Shown here: positions 6,048 through 7,383 of the stretch, piece by piece
Layout of the letters: each line of letters begins with the position of its first letter
How positions within the stretch are numbered: the stretch's first letter is position 1
DNA from: Frankia sp.
GTDB taxonomy: Bacteria > Actinomycetota > Actinomycetes > Frankiales > Frankiaceae
Direction: 5' to 3'
NCBI GenBank assembly: GCA_019689615.1
Contig: JADGHD010000243.1
Span: 1-7,383 of the forward strand
DNA: 7,383 nt
The notes under the pieces: generated by a model
Database searches by the model: none
Told to the model about the DNA's origin: nothing
What the model saw: only the letters and a program-made list of their open reading frames with translations
Position numbers and translations under genes: made by a program

Positions 6048-6541
6048 CGGGACTCGCCGCCCGGCGAGCCCGCCGCCGTCGCCGCGGCCACCTGGCGGGC
6101 CGGGATCTCCCGGCCGGTGACCGAGTACGGCCGGATCCGGACCCAGTGGAAGGCCTGGCCGGCGGCCAGGTCCTCGATCCACGCCCGGGTGGGGTTGGCC
6201 GACAGCCGGTCGGCTGCTTCTCCCTCGTAGATCACCTCGGCGGTGCCCTTGACGACCACGCTCCAGCCGCGGCGCTGCTCGAGGTCGTAGCCGTCGATCT
6301 CGAAGGCGACCGCCGCACCGTTGATCGCCGCGGACAGCTTGGCGCCGGACGTCGACCGGAACACGACCGCGTCGCCGTCGAGGCCGTAGACCACCGGCAG
6401 GATCTCGACCTCGCCCTCCGCCGGGAACGCCACGCGGCCGACCACGGTGTCGCGCAGCAGCCGCTGGCACTCCTCGTGGGTCAGCACCCGCAGGCCAGCG
6501 TGGTCGCTCGGCCAGGCGCCGGCCGCCGCCCGCTCAGCCAC
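6044..6541 (-). CDS. Pyridoxamine 5'-phosphate oxidase family (Pyridox_ox_2, FMN-type split barrel) protein
   Basis: This 165-residue cytoplasmic protein has the split beta-barrel fold that binds FMN, F420 or haem; its actual substrate is unknown. It resembles the NimA-like branch rather than true PdxH. Motifs are LTHEECQRLL (20-29), VGRVAF (34-39), LPVVYGLDGDAVVFRS (48-63), GAKL (66-69), FEIDGYD (80-86) and GWSVVVKGTAEVI (92-104). RSTSGAKL (62-69) is the likely cofactor phosphate-binding segment. The C-terminal tail after about 148 is Ala/Gly-rich and probably disordered. The start is GTG at 6541, supported by GGAGGTG ending 5 bases upstream. The gene overlaps the SsgA-like gene by 4 bases and the two are probably co-transcribed. 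A 7-8 bp hairpin lies just before the ribosome binding site. Confidence 0.9.
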   Translation of the reverse strand: MAERAAAGAWPSDHAGLRVLTHEECQRLLRDTVVGRVAFPAEGEVEILPVVYGLDGDAVVFRSTSGAKLSAAINGAAVAFEIDGYDLEQRRGWSVVVKGTAEVIYEGEAADRLSANPTRAWIEDLAAGQAFHWVRIRPYSVTGREIPARQVAAATAAGSPGGESR

Positions 6542-6546
6542 CTGCC

Positions 6547-6553
6547 CACCTCC
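6547..6553 (-). promoter_or_regulatory. Ribosome binding site fixing the GTG start of the split-barrel protein
   Basis: On the minus strand this reads GGAGGTG, with 5 bases to the GTG at 6541 (7 from GGAGG). It decides a non-ATG start for the gene. Confidence 0.7.
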
Positions 6554-6559
6554 GGTCCC

Positions 6560-6577
6560 GCGGGCCGCACGGCCCGC
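6560..6577 (-). promoter_or_regulatory. Perfect hairpin in the leader just upstream of the ribosome binding site
   Basis: GCGGGCCG (6560-6567) and CGGCCCGC (6570-6577) are perfect 8-base complements around CA. As RNA this gives a 7-bp GC-only stem with a 4-base loop. It ends 6 bases before the GGAGGTG of the split-barrel gene. It could act as a DNA operator or as an RNA element affecting ribosome access or transcript stability; the sequence alone does not tell which. Confidence 0.4.
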
Positions 6578-6603
6578 CTCGCCCGGACACCCGTTCCGTC
6601 ACG

Positions 6604-6622
6604 ATGTCGGTCACCATGTCGG
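6604..6622. repeat. Short direct repeat with 12-bp period
   Basis: ATGTCGG occurs at 6604-6610 and 6616-6622, and the flanking bases partly repeat as well (GTCAC... before and after). The site is 60-80 bases upstream of the leftward split-barrel gene, a position suited to an activator or promoter-associated site. Chance occurrence cannot be excluded. Confidence 0.3.
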
Positions 6623-6845
6623 CACACCTCGCTTCCCGCCGGTACCTCCCGACTCTGCGGCCCCCGGGACTCCCGACCCAGGGTGCGGACGTCCCGCGCG
6701 TACGGGACCTCCGGGTTGACGCACGGAGGAACGGTGGCCGGTCGCCGGCCGCTGCCCCGCCCATGGCGGCTGTGGCAGCGCCGGGTGGCGCGGCCCCGGT
6801 ACGGGTCTGCCCGGCGGGGACTAGGCAACCTGTCTCGTTCGCTCT

Positions 6846-6858
6846 GGCCGAATCGGCC
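6846..6858. promoter_or_regulatory. 13-base palindrome upstream of the acyl-CoA synthetase gene
   Basis: GGCCGA (6846-6851) and TCGGCC (6853-6858) are perfect complements around one base. The site lies about 60-75 bases before the start codon, near where upstream promoter elements would sit if transcription starts at the ATG. It may be a regulator site; no regulator gene is adjacent, and GC-rich palindromes arise easily by chance here. Confidence 0.3.
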
Positions 6859-6905
6859 GGATGCGCTCGGTCATTGCACGGTGTTCGCGGGCGTCGGGCG
6901 GTCCC

Positions 6906-6911
6906 TAGCGT
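6906..6911 (+). promoter_or_regulatory. Candidate -10 element (TAGCGT) of a leaderless promoter
   Basis: TAGCGT fits the TANNNT pattern of actinobacterial -10 boxes and ends 9 bases before the ATG at 6921, so transcription would begin at or within about 3 bases of the start codon. No Shine-Dalgarno is present in this gap. No clear -35 is seen at 17 bases. Confidence 0.4.
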
Positions 6912-6920
6912 CCTTGGGCT

Positions 6921-7383
6921 ATGGATGTCTCCTTCGGGACGATCTGGGAGGCCGTCGCGGCGCGGATCCCGGGCGCGGTCGCCATCAGTGAGCCAGGACG
7001 GGACCTCACCTACGCCGAGTTCGAGGACCAGGCGGCCCGGCTGGCGGCGGCGCTGGCGGGCGCCGGGGTCGGACCGGGGGACAAGGTCGCCTGCTACCTG
7101 TACAACGGGTCGGCCTACCTGGTGACGGTGTTCGCCGCGTTCAAGCTCGGCGCCGTGGCGGTGAACGCGAACTACCGCTACACCCGGGACGAGCTGACCG
7201 AGCTGCTCGTCGACGCGGACGCGGCCGCGCTGGTGTTCAGCGGGGCGCTGGCGGCGAACGTCGCCCACGCCGCCGCGAACGTGCCGACCCTGCGCCTGGT
7301 CGTCCAAGCGGGCCCCGCGCCAGAGGGCGGCGAGGACGCCGCGGGCGGCGGCGGCCCGGCCGCGGTGGACATGGCCGAGCTGC
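6921..7383 (+). CDS. Acyl-CoA synthetase / AMP-dependent ligase (FadD type), 5' part
   Basis: The first 154 residues of an adenylate-forming enzyme are present, and the gene runs off the window. Such enzymes activate a carboxylic acid with ATP to an acyl-adenylate and then to acyl-CoA. The visible part is the start of the large N-terminal domain: LTYAEFEDQAARLAAAL (29-45), GVGPGDKVACYLYNGSAYL (48-66), FAAFKLGAVAVNANYRYT (70-87) and DELTELLVDADAAALVF (89-105). The NxNYRY pattern is typical of actinobacterial fatty or steroid side-chain FadD proteins. The ATP-binding and core motifs lie beyond the edge, so substrate cannot be judged. The start is fixed: an in-frame TAG at 6906-6908 lies 15 bases upstream and ATG 6921 is the only codon that keeps the conserved N-terminus. 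No ribosome binding site is seen. Confidence 0.9.
   Translation, partial: MDVSFGTIWEAVAARIPGAVAISEPGRDLTYAEFEDQAARLAAALAGAGVGPGDKVACYLYNGSAYLVTVFAAFKLGAVAVNANYRYTRDELTELLVDADAAALVFSGALAANVAHAAANVPTLRLVVQAGPAPEGGEDAAGGGGPAAVDMAEL

Larger units (their letters stand above)
6542..6920. other. Divergent control region between the split-barrel gene and the acyl-CoA synthetase gene
   Basis: I see no convincing gene in these 379 bases. Besides the leader hairpin at 6560-6577, the region holds a 12-bp-period direct repeat ATGTCGG (6604-6610 and 6616-6622) and a GGGAC/GTCCC-rich stretch at 6665-6708 with the 6-bp inverted repeat GTCCCG/CGGGAC (6691-6696/6703-6708). It also has a 6-bp hairpin GGCCGG-TCG-CCGGCC (6736-6750) and a 13-base palindrome GGCCGA-A-TCGGCC (6846-6858). 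TTGACG at 6716-6721 has no -10 partner. Confidence 0.6.

Noticed and set aside
6604..7125. Plus-strand open frame of 173 residues spanning the second control region.
   Set aside because: It overlaps the acyl-CoA synthetase start out of frame and is low-complexity Arg/Ala/Pro-rich.

Overview
The window is strongly GC-rich, with G or C in nearly every third codon position. It carries an SsgA-like protein, a family confined to sporulating or morphologically complex actinomycetes. It also has a three-gene transhydrogenase and a FadD-type ligase. Together these point to a Frankia-like or related filamentous actinomycete. The genus is an inference; the high-GC actinobacterial origin is well supported. 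I see no CRISPR array, transposase, integrase, tRNA or rRNA.

Layout. 70-1437 (-) encodes a lipoprotein substrate-binding protein of the branched-chain amino acid ABC family. Its permease and ATPase genes are not in view. About 330 bases of divergent control region (1438-1768) separate it from a small class I SAM-dependent methyltransferase (1769-2383, +). That region holds a CRP/GlxR-like palindrome, a TTGCAT palindrome and an 8-bp repeat with 11-bp period. The methyltransferase converges, with only 26 bases between stops, on a proton-translocating NAD(P) transhydrogenase operon. This operon is transcribed leftward as pntAA (5284-4109), pntAB (4109-3831) and pntB (3834-2410), with overlapping stop and start codons. 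A 331-base spacer with several perfect hairpins lies upstream of it (5285-5615). Next, still leftward, is a two-gene unit: a pyridoxamine-phosphate-oxidase-like split-barrel protein (6541-6044) overlapping by 4 bases with an SsgA-like gene (6047-5616). A second divergent control region (6542-6920) leads to the start of a rightward acyl-CoA synthetase gene (6921 to the window edge), which looks leaderless.

Function. The transhydrogenase couples the proton gradient to hydride transfer between NADH and NADP+, and so feeds NADPH to biosynthesis and redox defence. The split-barrel protein is probably a flavin, F420 or haem-binding oxidoreductase. Its tight coupling to a sporulation/cell-division regulator family member is the most unusual gene arrangement here. 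Most of the window is ordinary accessory and core metabolism. I do not see a clear undescribed multi-gene system; the points worth following are the coupled gene pair and the structured or palindromic intergenic regions.
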